Below are positions 28,420-38,800 of a stretch of 64,000 bases of DNA, one piece after another. The DNA is from CAYMAZ01 sp964388575. GTDB taxonomy: Bacteria > Bacteroidota > Bacteroidia > Bacteroidales > DTU049. The stretch is taken from assembly GCA_964388575.1 (NCBI GenBank), contig CAYMAZ010000006.1, positions 49,483-113,482 on the forward strand. The letters run 5' to 3'. The notes beneath the pieces were generated by a model. That model was not told where the DNA came from and did not search any database. It saw only the letters and a program-made list of their open reading frames with translations. Within the stretch, counting starts at the first letter, position 1. Each line of letters opens with the position of its first letter. The translations under genes were made by a program, and so were the position numbers.

Positions 28420-29358
28420 ATGAAAACAGTTGCAAAATTTTTCGCCTTGACATTGATGTCAGCAGTATTTGTTTGTCTGTCCTGTTCCAGGGACAGATTA
28501 ATTGATGAAACGAACCCAGACAAGATCAATAATTATACAAGTCTGGATGACTTCTACGACTTAAATGAACCTGAAGAACAGGAATTTGTCATTGATTCCA
28601 TTGGTGGTGATACAATCGTTGCTCAGGAAGGAACAAAAATTTTTGATGTGCCGAAAGAAATTTTTATGCGAAAAACTGATCACACAGATATCACGTATCC
28701 CTACACAATTAAATTAATTGAGGCATATACAATGAAAAACAAAATTCTTTTAAAACTTCCGGGTGTGGCTCAGGGAGATTTGATGTTTTCAGATGGGAAT
28801 CTCAGATTCAGGGCATTTAAAGACGCAGATGAACTTGAATTGAAAGAACATTGCGGATTGCCATTTATGTCTCCTTCTCAGGCTCCACTATCTTCAATGG
28901 AACTTTTTTACGGTTTTTCATCCGGGACCAATGATGACTGGAATAATAGTGCATTACAGACGGGTTATTTGTTTCCTGTTGATGATGTCACTTTTGTCAA
29001 TGTAAATTCGTATGGTTATGAATGTAAAACTGCCAAGATGGGGTGGTTGAATATTGCTGAGAAATTTACAGCGCCCGCACAGTCATCGATAACGTTTACT
29101 GCTGATGGAACAAATACAAACTTTATTGATATCTATGTAATTTTTAATAGTCTTGATTCTTATCTAAAAGTAATAAATCTGCAGGCTGTTAATCTACCTG
29201 ACAACGAGACAGTCACAGTGTTTGCCATCGGAAAAGACGTTTCTCAACAAATGTTTTATTTCCTGGATTCTTATACGACCGGCGTTCCGTTGCTTATTGA
29301 ACTGGAGATGCTTCCTGCAACTGAAAGTCAGATACTGACAATGATGGACTCATTGTGA
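28420..29358 (+). CDS. Lipoprotein, uncharacterised
   Basis: 312 residues. Lipobox VFVCLSC (Cys22) with a Ser at +2. The rest is acidic and beta-rich; no domain recognised. Co-directional with the barrel gene 33 bp upstream and closed by a strong terminator, so the two probably form a bicistronic unit. An envelope partner role is inferred only from context. Confidence 0.65.
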   Translation: MKTVAKFFALTLMSAVFVCLSCSRDRLIDETNPDKINNYTSLDDFYDLNEPEEQEFVIDSIGGDTIVAQEGTKIFDVPKEIFMRKTDHTDITYPYTIKLIEAYTMKNKILLKLPGVAQGDLMFSDGNLRFRAFKDADELELKEHCGLPFMSPSQAPLSSMELFYGFSSGTNDDWNNSALQTGYLFPVDDVTFVNVNSYGYECKTAKMGWLNIAEKFTAPAQSSITFTADGTNTNFIDIYVIFNSLDSYLKVINLQAVNLPDNETVTVFAIGKDVSQQMFYFLDSYTTGVPLLIELEMLPATESQILTMMDSL

Positions 29359-29382
29359 CCAATTGAACTCTTAAAAATTAAT

Positions 29383-29415
29383 AAAAAAGGCACCATTTTC
29401 AGGGTGCCTTTTTTT
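29383..29415 (+). terminator. Intrinsic terminator after the 28420 lipoprotein gene
   Basis: Stem GGCACC (29389-29394) / GGTGCC (29403-29408), extended by A-T pairs, 8-nt loop, followed by seven Ts. The A-run on the left lets it act on both strands. Confidence 0.9.
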
Positions 29416-29433
29416 GATGAATTCTTGTTTAAT

Positions 29434-29751
29434 TTAAAGTCTCTTAAAAACAAATTTCATGTTGACATCCTTATCAGGTTGACCAGAAAAGGGCAAAATG
29501 AGATTGCTGAGTTTGTTGATGACATAGTTACGCAGACCATCATTGTCCGAATTGGATTCTTTAATGCTGATTTTTCCGTTTTCATTGATGCTGAAACAAA
29601 CCAGGACTGTTCCTTCAGTATTTGTCTCTTTGGCAAACTCCGGATAATTAATTTCATTCTTTAGTATGTTTTCAAACGGGGGAATGCTTGTGGCTGAGAA
29701 CAATGACAAGCTGAAGATACTGAGGCTGATCATTAAAATAATTGTTTTCAT
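29434..29751 (-). CDS. Small secreted TonB-C-terminal-like protein
   Basis: 105 residues. A signal peptide (about 1-20) is followed by a sequence close to the TonB C-terminal domain: INYPEFAKETNTEGTVLVCF and INENGKISIKES. It lacks the N-terminal membrane anchor and Pro-rich spacer of true TonB, so it should be a free periplasmic protein. Role unknown; such short TonB-C proteins are common in Bacteroidota. Confidence 0.75.
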   Translation of the reverse strand: MKTIILMISLSIFSLSLFSATSIPPFENILKNEINYPEFAKETNTEGTVLVCFSINENGKISIKESNSDNDGLRNYVINKLSNLILPFSGQPDKDVNMKFVFKRL

Positions 29752-29817
29752 TTTTGTTTGGTTTTTTTGGGTTATATTTCTGTGACGTGTAGAAATATTT
29801 ATTTGTTACAGCATTAT

Positions 29818-29856
29818 AAAAAAAAAGCTGTCAGGAATTGTGACAGCTTTTTTTAT
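29818..29856 (-). terminator. Intrinsic terminator of the lysine-degradation genes
   Basis: Stem AAGCTGTCA (29825-29833) / TGACAGCTT (29841-29849), 7-nt loop, flanked by A-run and T-run. It lies 19 bp past the stop of the saccharopine dehydrogenase gene on the minus strand. Confidence 0.88.
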
Positions 29857-29874
29857 GTTTTAATAATCAGATAT

Positions 29875-31212
29875 TTACAATTCTTTCTCCTCTTCAATAA
29901 ACTTGACACCGTAATTTTCAAGTTCGTTCAGCAGTGGATTATAAACTTCAGGCTTAACGGGTATGACAACACCTGATGCTTTGAGCTCACCTGTTAGGAA
30001 TAGTTTGACAGCAATGGCAAGCGGAATTCCTACAGTAATTGACATGGCAGTGTGAACCTGATCTTTTCCGATGACAACAAGTGAAGATTTGCGTTCCAGT
30101 TTTTTGCCGTTCAGTTCATACAAGAATCTGTGCTGCATGACAATCATATCGAGATCATTTTTACCTAGCTCCCATTTGGGCTCAATAATGGCTTGCAAAA
30201 CCTGGGCAGGAGTTGCATTTGGCAAAGTCACCGGAGTATTTTCAAATATTCCCAGCCACGCATATTTATTGAACATTTCAGAACTTTTATCATTACCGGT
30301 TGTCATACAGAAATTATCCTCAACAGATACTCCCGGTCGATAGGGAAGAAATGCTTCGATATATTCTCTGTGGGTGAGCTTGTCAGAGTTTTCCATGACA
30401 TATGTATCATCTGTCATGCCCAGCTGTATAAATGCATCATAAGCTTCGCAATAGCCCGGACGGCGCATGGTTCCTCTGATTAAAGTTTCAATATTATGGA
30501 GTCCGTATACTTCACGGTACGACAGAGAGTCACGATTTGCATACACTTCAAATTCTCCGTAATTCAGAACGGAGACTCTGTTTGTTCTTTTGAACAACTG
30601 TTGATAGGGAATATACTTATATTTTCCGTCCTGAAGGAATTTGGCTCCGGCCTGACCTGCAAGTATCACATTTCTTGCATTCCATGTAAACTTGTAATTC
30701 CACGGATTATTATCAAATTCTGGTGCAACAAGGCCACCTGTATTCGATTCGAAACTTGTAAGTTTTCCGCCTTTGTTATTGATCTCATCAATTATTTTCA
30801 TGGCAGACATATGGTCAATTCCGGGGTCAACACCACATTCATTCAAAAACAGAAGCCCTTTTGATCTAGCTTCTGCATCCATTGACTTCATTTCCGGTGA
30901 TACGTATGAAGTGGTGAAGAGGTGTTTGTTCTGCCTGAGACATTCTTTGGCTACGATGGGATGAAACTTGGCAGGAAGAAGTGAAATCACAACATCGCTG
31001 TCAGCAACAAGCTGTGGTAAAGTGTCAGTATTGTTAATGTCAAAAGCCTTTGGAGTCCCGTTTGGATTCCCTTCCAGTTTACTCTGAGCCTTTTCAGTGC
31101 TTCGAGCTGTAACGATGATTTCCCAGTTCAATTCGGAACTGCGGTCAAGTAAATACTTAATTAAACTCGATGCCGACAAACCGGCTCCCAGTACAAGAAT
31201 CTTTTTTTTCAT
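29875..31212 (-). CDS. Saccharopine dehydrogenase, glutamate-forming
   Basis: 445 residues. N-terminal Rossmann motif VLGAGLSASSLIKYLL, then LNECGVDPGIDHMSAMKIID near 130 and a long C-terminal catalytic domain, as in the saccharopine dehydrogenase half of eukaryotic AASS. It converts saccharopine to glutamate and 2-aminoadipate semialdehyde. The gene for the reductase half lies 20 bp upstream, and together they give the first two steps of lysine catabolism via saccharopine. A Lys9-like biosynthetic direction is less likely in Bacteroidota, which use diaminopimelate. Confidence 0.88.
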   Translation of the reverse strand: MKKKILVLGAGLSASSLIKYLLDRSSELNWEIIVTARSTEKAQSKLEGNPNGTPKAFDINNTDTLPQLVADSDVVISLLPAKFHPIVAKECLRQNKHLFTTSYVSPEMKSMDAEARSKGLLFLNECGVDPGIDHMSAMKIIDEINNKGGKLTSFESNTGGLVAPEFDNNPWNYKFTWNARNVILAGQAGAKFLQDGKYKYIPYQQLFKRTNRVSVLNYGEFEVYANRDSLSYREVYGLHNIETLIRGTMRRPGYCEAYDAFIQLGMTDDTYVMENSDKLTHREYIEAFLPYRPGVSVEDNFCMTTGNDKSSEMFNKYAWLGIFENTPVTLPNATPAQVLQAIIEPKWELGKNDLDMIVMQHRFLYELNGKKLERKSSLVVIGKDQVHTAMSITVGIPLAIAVKLFLTGELKASGVVIPVKPEVYNPLLNELENYGVKFIEEEKEL

Positions 31213-31232
31213 AAAGTGATTAAATTAAAATG

Positions 31233-32540
31233 TTATTTTAAATATTGTTGAATATAGGTATAGTTCGGAGTTAACTGACCCTGATGCAAAATTGTTGCTT
31301 TCTTCACAGGAGTCGGAAGTGTCAGTTCTTCAAAGGGTACTGAAAAATCAGCATGCGCAATTTCTGAAACGAAGTTTCTTAAAACAGCTGAAAAAGCCTC
31401 TGAAGATTCTCTTGGTAACTCACTGGGAAGGATGTCAACAGCCATCACAAGAACACCTTTACCAATGAATCCCATTGTGTATTTTTCGGAGTCCGGGTGA
31501 TATACAAAAACAGGATCTTCTATTTCAGTCCCTTTGTGTGTGCATTCTATGGAACCGTTGGGGTCACATGTAATATCGCCTATAACAGTTAGTTTTGGAT
31601 GATTATTCTGAAAATGGTTTTTTAGAAATTCTTTAGTGACAATTCTGGGATAACGGGCGTCCCAATACATTCCGTTCACAATTCCGTTCAGATGTTGAAT
31701 ATACGGTGAAAAACGGTCCTCATACATTCCCGGGTTTGCGTAATAATGTTCCAGATCAAACTCGCTCCCGTCTTTACGGACAGCAAGGTCTTTTTCTTTA
31801 AAGATTGCTCTGTATACAACATTTTTGGGGAGATCTTTCTGTGCAGCAATTTTTGGAATTTCAGCAGGTGTAATTTCGATAACCGGCAATAAACTGAAGA
31901 TTTCGTTGGCACCATTTGATACATTTCCGTATCCTGTAACTGCAACGATGAATGGTGAAATTGCTTGGGGAAGACCGTGTTTTGCAATTTCCATTCCGGC
32001 TGCTGAAATGTCTTTGCGTGCTTCTTCAAGTGAATGGTAGGTATGAGATTGACTGATCTTTTCAAATGGTGTGCGAATTCCGAGCTCACGATAACGTTGA
32101 CCAAACGACCAGAGTGTATTGATCATGCCTGCAAGACCGGCAAAGCGACCAAAGAAAATGAGACGACGATTCATTTCATCTTCAACTTTCTCATAATCAA
32201 TAAGATTGCATTTGAGTTCCATCATTTTCTTCAGCATAGGCATGTTGTATGACTGACCTTTGATCACATGTGAAAAAAACATATATGTTTTTCCTGCTTC
32301 AAAAAATGATTCAGGAATCTCCTTGACACCGAAAATGACCGGGCATCCAGACAGATTGTCTGTTATTTCAGCGCCGATTTGCCTGTATTCATCATCAGTA
32401 AATATTCTCTTCGGTGATGTCTGAACACAAAATTCAAGACCATTCTGTTCTATTAGTTTCTTCATGTGTGCGGGTACAATCGGAACCCTTCTTTCCATTA
32501 CATATTTATCCTCATGTCTGATACCGATACATGCTGCCAT
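31233..32540 (-). CDS. Lysine-ketoglutarate reductase (AASS N-terminal half)
   Basis: 435 residues. The N-terminus IGIRHEDKYVMERRVPIVPA is the AlaDH/LKR-type substrate domain; FSHVIKGQSYNMPML, NLIDYEKV and FGRFAGLAGMINTLW are typical of LKR. The Rossmann part follows (VAVTGYGNVSNGANEIFSLL near 200). It would condense lysine and 2-oxoglutarate to saccharopine. Upstream by 20 bp is purC in the same direction, but that pairing is probably chance. Confidence 0.87.
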   Translation of the reverse strand: MAACIGIRHEDKYVMERRVPIVPAHMKKLIEQNGLEFCVQTSPKRIFTDDEYRQIGAEITDNLSGCPVIFGVKEIPESFFEAGKTYMFFSHVIKGQSYNMPMLKKMMELKCNLIDYEKVEDEMNRRLIFFGRFAGLAGMINTLWSFGQRYRELGIRTPFEKISQSHTYHSLEEARKDISAAGMEIAKHGLPQAISPFIVAVTGYGNVSNGANEIFSLLPVIEITPAEIPKIAAQKDLPKNVVYRAIFKEKDLAVRKDGSEFDLEHYYANPGMYEDRFSPYIQHLNGIVNGMYWDARYPRIVTKEFLKNHFQNNHPKLTVIGDITCDPNGSIECTHKGTEIEDPVFVYHPDSEKYTMGFIGKGVLVMAVDILPSELPRESSEAFSAVLRNFVSEIAHADFSVPFEELTLPTPVKKATILHQGQLTPNYTYIQQYLK

Positions 32541-32560
32541 AATACTCTCCTAAATTTGTG

Positions 32561-33520
32561 TTAACGTTTGGAATAAATATCCAGAAAAGTTACGATATTC
32601 TTTTCGATTCGTAACAATACATTTTCATTTTCTGTTGAACCAGGTGCAAATTTTTCACCGATTATTTTTTCATAAAGTTCCAAATATCTTTGTGATACAG
32701 AATCTACAACTTCAGGTGTCATTTCAGGAATTGACTGCCCTTCTTTGCCCTGAAAGCCATTTTCCATGAGCCATTCACGAACAAACTCCTTTGAAAGTTG
32801 CCTCTGTGGCTCATTGTTTTTCAACCGTTCTTCATAGCCATCCAGATAAAAGTACCTTGATGAGTCTGGAGTATGAACTTCATCAATGAGCATAATCTGT
32901 TCATTTTTTTTGCCAAATTCATATTTGGTATCAACCAGGATTAATCCTTGTTGCGAAGCCATTTCTGTTCCGCGTGCAAAAAGCTTGTGTGTATATTCCT
33001 CCAGTTTGATGTAATCTTCTTCGCTGACCAGTCCCTGGTTGATAATTTCCTCCCGTGATATGTCTTCATCATGTCCAACGGTTGCTTTTGTTGTTGGAGT
33101 GATTATTGGTTCAGGAAATTTTTGATTTTCTTTCATCCCATCCGGAAGAGGAATGCCGCACAATATTCGCTTTCCTGATTTATATTCACGCCAGGCATGT
33201 CCTGTAAGGTAAGCCCTAATTACCATTTCAACTTTAAAGGGTTCACAATAGTGACCGACCATAACCATAGGATCAGGAACGGCAATTTTCCAGTTGGGAA
33301 CAATGTCTGATGTCGCATCGAGAAAACGTTCTGCAATCTGGTTTAAAATCTGACCTTTGAAAGGAATTCCTTTAGGCAGGACAACATCAAAGGCTGAAAT
33401 CCGGTCAGATACGATCATTACAAGCAACTGGTTCTGAATGGTATAAACATCTCTGACTTTGCCAAAATATTCAGCAGTCTGCCCATTGAAATGAAAGGTT
33501 GTTTTGGTGAGAGCTTTCAT
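32561..33520 (-). CDS. purC: Phosphoribosylaminoimidazole-succinocarboxamide synthase
   Basis: 319 residues from the ATG at 33520, where the family starts (MKALTKTTFHFNGQTAEYFG); the frame is open to 33700 but that part is low-complexity and not family-like. SAICAR synthetase motifs: GKVRDVYTI, VSDRISAFDVVLPKGIPFKG, EMVIRAYLTGHAWREYKSG, ILVDTKYEFG, LIDEVHTPDSSRYF. It is of the long (~310 residue) type seen in Bacteroidota and yeast Ade1. No other pur genes are here. Confidence 0.95.
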   Translation of the reverse strand: MKALTKTTFHFNGQTAEYFGKVRDVYTIQNQLLVMIVSDRISAFDVVLPKGIPFKGQILNQIAERFLDATSDIVPNWKIAVPDPMVMVGHYCEPFKVEMVIRAYLTGHAWREYKSGKRILCGIPLPDGMKENQKFPEPIITPTTKATVGHDEDISREEIINQGLVSEEDYIKLEEYTHKLFARGTEMASQQGLILVDTKYEFGKKNEQIMLIDEVHTPDSSRYFYLDGYEERLKNNEPQRQLSKEFVREWLMENGFQGKEGQSIPEMTPEVVDSVSQRYLELYEKIIGEKFAPGSTENENVLLRIEKNIVTFLDIYSKR

Positions 33521-33784
33521 AGATATATTTGAAATTTTGGCAAAAATAATAAAAAAAAGTCGTTTTATTAGGAACTCTGAAGACTGAATTTTCAGATTGT
33601 TTTCCTGGTTCTGGCCGTTCAAATCATTTGATGTATTCTGAATAACAGGATGTTTCGTGAATATGATTAGGCTGTTAGGGCTTGTTTTAATGGAAATCAT
33701 GTACTATCAAGTATTCATTAAAAATAATTGTTTAAAAGTTATTTTTTAATTTACTTTGCATAGATAAATATAAAACCTGAAATT

Positions 33785-34399
33785 ATGAACAGCAATTCAA
33801 CAAAAAATCCGTTTAAACTCATTGGATGCGCGGGGATCGGGATTATCCTTGCAGCATTTGTTTTGTGGGGTGTGGGTGCATATAACAGGATGGTCAAACT
33901 GGATGAAACAGTGAGTGAAGCCTGGGGCCAGGTTGAAAATCAATATCAGCGGCGTTACGATCTTATCCCGAATCTGGTTAATGTTGTCAAGGGATATGCA
34001 TCACATGAAAAGGAAACGTTTGAAGCTGTGATTCAGGCCCGTTCAGAAGCCATGAAAACCAATGTCACTATTGATGAATTAAACGATCAGACCATGCAGG
34101 AGTTCCAGCAGGCACAGGGCGAACTCAGCTCCATGCTCGGCAGATTGATGGTCATTGTTGAAGCTTATCCGGAACTGAAGGCCAATCAGAATTTCCTTGA
34201 GTTGCAGTCACAGCTTGAGGGAACTGAAAACAGAATTTCTGTTGAACGTATGCGATTTAATGAAGTCGTCAGAAATTATAATACAACAATTCGCAGATTC
34301 CCCGGAAATATTGTAGCCATGATTTTTGGATTCGGGAATAAACCATATTTTAAATCAGAGGAAGGAGCTGAAAAAGCACCAACGGTAAGTTTTGATTAA
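33785..34399 (+). CDS. lemA: LemA family membrane protein
   Basis: 204 residues. One N-terminal membrane helix (about 12-32) is followed by the LemA helical bundle: VSEAWGQVENQYQRRYDLIP, NLVNVVKGYASHEKETF, AYPELKANQNFLELQSQLEG. Function of the family is unsettled. In Bacteroidota lemA is often followed by TPM-domain genes, as it is here. Confidence 0.95.
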   Translation: MNSNSTKNPFKLIGCAGIGIILAAFVLWGVGAYNRMVKLDETVSEAWGQVENQYQRRYDLIPNLVNVVKGYASHEKETFEAVIQARSEAMKTNVTIDELNDQTMQEFQQAQGELSSMLGRLMVIVEAYPELKANQNFLELQSQLEGTENRISVERMRFNEVVRNYNTTIRRFPGNIVAMIFGFGNKPYFKSEEGAEKAPTVSFD

Positions 34400-34480
34400 T
34401 TTTTTTTCTTTCGATTATAGGTTCACAATTTTTATCAGCGAACTGAGTTTGTAAGGTAAACAGATTTATTAAACTCAAAT

Positions 34481-34921
34481 ATGGATAATCAAATAATCCT
34501 GTCTGCACTAGACGTGGTGGAACAGGCAGTAAAACTTGCAGAACTTGATACAACAGCCGAATTTAAGGTACATCTTGAACTTAAGTGTCCCGGTGAGGTT
34601 CAGAAAAGAGCTGTTTCAGTTTTCAAAGAACTAAAACTTCATAAAACAGAGAAGAGAAATGCCGTACTTATATATGTCGCTCTGGAGATTAGAAAATTTC
34701 ATATCATTTTTGATAAGGGAATCCTGAATATTGCTGATCCTGAGATTATTGAAAAGGCCAATTATATGTTGATCAACAGGCTGAGAAACAATGAAGTTAT
34801 TGAGGGTATCTCAGATGTGATTGAGTATCTCGGCAAAGAACTCGGAAAATATTTTCCTTACACACCATGCGATACAAATGAACTTGACGATGAAATCAGT
34901 ATGGAGGGAGTGGTAAAGTGA
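34481..34921 (+). CDS. TPM domain protein (soluble form)
   Basis: 146 residues without signal peptide or membrane helix. TPM pattern: AEFKVHLELKCPG, AVLIYVALEIRKFHIIFDKG, and an IEGISDVIEYLGKELGKYFP end. TPM domains of plant TLP18.3 are acid-phosphatase/photosystem-repair proteins, and the bacterial lemA-linked ones are uncharacterised. It precedes the CHAD gene by 19 bp, so co-expression is likely. Confidence 0.82.
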   Translation: MDNQIILSALDVVEQAVKLAELDTTAEFKVHLELKCPGEVQKRAVSVFKELKLHKTEKRNAVLIYVALEIRKFHIIFDKGILNIADPEIIEKANYMLINRLRNNEVIEGISDVIEYLGKELGKYFPYTPCDTNELDDEISMEGVVK

Positions 34922-34940
34922 AGTCTTCATAATATTATTG

Positions 34941-35783
34941 ATGAATAGTATTAACAGTCTTGTAAAATTTAAGTTTGATTTGTTTCGTCAGGCAGTCAAT
35001 GCCTATACTCATGGCCAGAATGAAGAGACAATTCATGACATACGTGTTGGTTGTAGGAGAATGACTGAGGTATTGGATGTTTTAAGGATGATGAATACCA
35101 CTGTCAGGATATCAGATATTAAAGAAGTTTTTGATAAAATTCGCAAAAACCTGTCAGACATTCGTGATACTGAAGTCATGATTGCCATGTTGCAGGATGC
35201 AAAATTCAAAGTCAATAAAGAAGTACCATCTGAACAATCTTTTTTGATTGAATATCTTTCTGAAGAGCTGAGATCTAAGAAAATATTAGCAGATGAAACT
35301 GTAAGAAAGATTGATATTACATATCTGTGTGGAATACTTGTAAGACTTTCAGAATCAGATTATTCACCAAAAAAAAGGAAAGAGGATAAAACTGCAACTG
35401 GTAGATCATACTCCTCTGCAATAAAAAAAGAAATTCAGAAAAGGGAAAAATTCGTGAGAGAAAAATTCTGGAATGTCAAACAAAGTAAAAAATATAAGGA
35501 CATTCATGCATTCAGGATTGCAGTGAAAAAGGCTAGGTATATTCTTGAGTTTGTTAATGAACTTGGAATTCTGAAAGCTGAAAAAAAAGTAAAAAGATAT
35601 GAAAAAATCCAGCAAGTTCTGGGAGAATATTGTGATCTGATAATGCTTGAAAGAAACTTGAAAAAGATCCGGAATATTCAGGAGAACAAGTCGGAGAAAA
35701 AAAAATGCACCATTTTTATTGAAAAATGTCAAGAATATAAAGTAAAACAGTTGAAGAGAATCCTGCAAATAATAATTGAGTGA
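34941..35783 (+). CDS. CHAD domain protein, predicted polyphosphate-binding
   Basis: 280 residues from the ATG at 34941 (an adjacent upstream TTG is in frame). Two helical CHAD repeats are rich in conserved basic and His residues: ETIHDIRVGCRRMTEVLDVL near 30, KNLSDIRDTEVMIAML near 70, DIHAFRIAVKKARYILEF near 190. CHAD domains bind inorganic polyphosphate. No class IV cyclase/TTM domain is fused. A VTC-type protein is encoded 11 kb to the left. Confidence 0.9.
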   Translation: MNSINSLVKFKFDLFRQAVNAYTHGQNEETIHDIRVGCRRMTEVLDVLRMMNTTVRISDIKEVFDKIRKNLSDIRDTEVMIAMLQDAKFKVNKEVPSEQSFLIEYLSEELRSKKILADETVRKIDITYLCGILVRLSESDYSPKKRKEDKTATGRSYSSAIKKEIQKREKFVREKFWNVKQSKKYKDIHAFRIAVKKARYILEFVNELGILKAEKKVKRYEKIQQVLGEYCDLIMLERNLKKIRNIQENKSEKKKCTIFIEKCQEYKVKQLKRILQIIIE

Positions 35784-35887
35784 ACGATTTTTAGTTTCAA
35801 AATATCAGGATTACAGGTTGTTAATTTGATCAGTAAGGGGTATATTTATGAAGGGAAATGTTTTATATTTTTAAAGTCCCGATAAAA

Positions 35888-38800
35888 TTAAATATGTATG
35901 ATTTCAAGATTGGTTTCACTTACATAAACGAGCACAGATAGTATACTTCTAAATTGCATTTCAGCCAGCAAACGTTTGTAGTTTTCAATCTGCTTAATGT
36001 GTTTTTCGGATTTTTTTCCTGTTTTAAAATCAACAACAAATGTTCTTTCGTTATTGTATACAATTTTATCAGGTCGGAATGTTTTCTCCTGATCAATGAT
36101 TGTGGTCTCATTCAGATGTTTCATGTCTGATGCAAACAATTCCCGAATCTCTTTGTTTTCGGTAAACTGCGTCAGCATATTTCTCAGTATTTCAGTTTCA
36201 TGTTGACCAGGTTTGAATTTTGTGCAAAACACATCGAATTGCTCCTGAAGATTGTCAAGATTGTCTGTTGTTGCCATAAATTCATGAAACAACTCTCCGG
36301 TATGTACTGCCTTGCTTTTTTGTGCTGCAATTGTTCTGATGTTCATCACTCCCTGAGTTCGGATGTAATAATTGCTCAATACCGGTTGTGTATCAGGAAA
36401 TTCCGATTCTTCTGTTGAAAAGACATTGTTTTTCCCATATCTGAACACAGGGATGTTTTCATCTGTTTCGTGGAATAGCGAGCGTTCTTCCCTGATAAAA
36501 TCAGAAAGGATGTTGTTGATAAAAGCTGGTGCTGTATCGCGTTTTTTTTCAGCTGTTTCTTTAAACAAAACATGAAGTTCATGTTTTGCCCTGGTCATGG
36601 CAACATAATGCATGTTGAGAGCGTCGAGTTCCTGTTTCATAATTTCTTTGCCCAGAAATTCACTGAGTTCACATTCCGGAAGTTTTTTGTGTAATGAAAG
36701 TTTTAATAAAAATTTTTGCAGTCCCGGCATGTTCATCTCTTTCAGGATCTGTTGAGGGAAAAGAGATGTAGGAGTCCAGATGTGTGAGTTGGTGTTTCTG
36801 AGTCGAAAATCTGCAAAGGGATAAATCACAACAGGAAACTGGAGGCCCTTGGATTTATGAATTGTGAATATCCAGACTGCATCTGTACCTTCGGGGACAG
36901 AAATGCTGATTTGCCTGCCTTTTTCATTCCACCACTTTAAAACCCCGGGTAGACTTTCATTACTCTGATTCAGAAAATCATTGAGTTTGTTTTGAAAAAA
37001 CAGGACATACGCATCGGTGGGTACTGAAAGTTCAAATTGGCGGATGATAAATGTAACAATCTGATTGACAGGCAGTGAAGCAAGTTTGACAATATCGACA
37101 GCGAAACCTGCATCTTTGAGTAGCCTTAAGAACTCTTTATTTTTTTCTTTTTTATCAGTCTTAATCAATACATCATTCAACCAACAATGATGCTCCGGAT
37201 ATAAATTTCTGACATGAGGATGATGGAGCTGTAAATATGTGTATGCTCCGATGATTGCGATATGATTATTGGGGTCGTGAATCCACCTGAGCATGTTAGC
37301 GATGAAGTTGACAGCGGGAGAAAATGAAAGCTCAAGTGATTCGCTGCTGATAACAGGAACGGGTGGATTCTGCTGCATCAGGTGCGAAGCAATTTGTTTG
37401 GCAGAAGCGTTTCCACGGGTAAGTATGGCAATATCGCTTTTTCTTGGGTGAGTTTCAATAATTTCTGTGATCAGTTGAAGAGTATAATTTTTATATTGAT
37501 CAGATTTCAGGGGATACAAGTTGACATGCCCTTTATCTGCAGCATTGTCGTAAAAATTCTGTTTCAGTTGATCATACGCTTTCGGAACAAAGGGATTGTA
37601 TTGCTTTTCAGAATATGTGTTGCTGATGTACTCAAAATGTTTGTTGTTAAACTCAACAATATGTTGCCCCGATCTGTAATTGATGTTTTTAAATTCCGGT
37701 TTTTTCGATTTATCCGAAAAGTGCTGAGTAAGAACTTGTTCTATATCATTAAAGTGCGGAGCATGATCGGGTTTATTATAAATGTAAGGAAGCTTCATCA
37801 GTTGTTCCATCTCCCCGTTTCGGAATCTGTATATGGATTGTTTGACATCACCAACTATCATGGTGTAATTGTTTTGTGATAATGAGTTTTCAATCAACGG
37901 AAGAAAGTTCTGCCACTGAGTGACACTTGTGTCCTGAAACTCATCTATCAGAAAATGTCTGAATTTCTGACCCAGGCGTTCATAAATAAATGGTGCTGGT
38001 TCAAAACGCACAACATCAGCAATATACCTGTTGAATTCTGAAATTGGCAGGGACTGATTGGTAACTTCATATTCTTTAAGAATGGATTGCATTTTTCCGA
38101 GTAAAGCCAATGGACCAGTTTGTGTTTTCATGTGAACTGCAAGACTTAGAAACGGAATCCCAGGGTTTTCTGTGATTCTGATAATTAAATTCAAAAGCTT
38201 GTGTTTCAGTTCTTGAGAAAGGTCAGGGCCCTTTGTTACCCATTTATCTTCTTCAATTGTTTTTTGAACAAAAGAGTTGACAATCATATCATAGTCATAG
38301 TTAGCATGAGCTGCTTTGCTGAAAAAACCATAAATTCCTTTTGATGTCTGGTACAAATCCCTGTCTGTAAATCCTTCATTTCTGATTGCTTCAACGGCTT
38401 CAGATCCATACTGACGAATTTCCTTAAGTATTGAATTAACGAACCTGTCTAGTTTTGCTGAAAGTTCTGAAAAATCATTCGTATTGTAACTTGCCAGAGT
38501 AGGCATATTAATCAATCCTTCTTCACTAAAAAGAAGTTTCGAAAATGTAGTCAACTCATATGTGATATCCCAATTGTCCCTCTCTTCAAATCTGCTCAGA
38601 GCCAGTTCCACAATGTATCTTGAAAGTTTTGCCGTTTCAGGATTTGATTTTGTGTTTTCAAGATTTGCAAGTAACTCTGAAACAATGTATTCTGCAAGCA
38701 TTGCTGTGTCTGTTTCCACAGTGAAATTGTCAGGAAGTTTGAGGTCATGGCTGAATATTCTCAGTATATCATGAATAAAACTGTCAATAGTTGTAATACT

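Noticed and set aside
32561..33700. 379-residue PurC with a 60-residue N-terminal extension
   Set aside because: The extension does not match the family and is AT-rich spacer; the normal start is the ATG at 33520.
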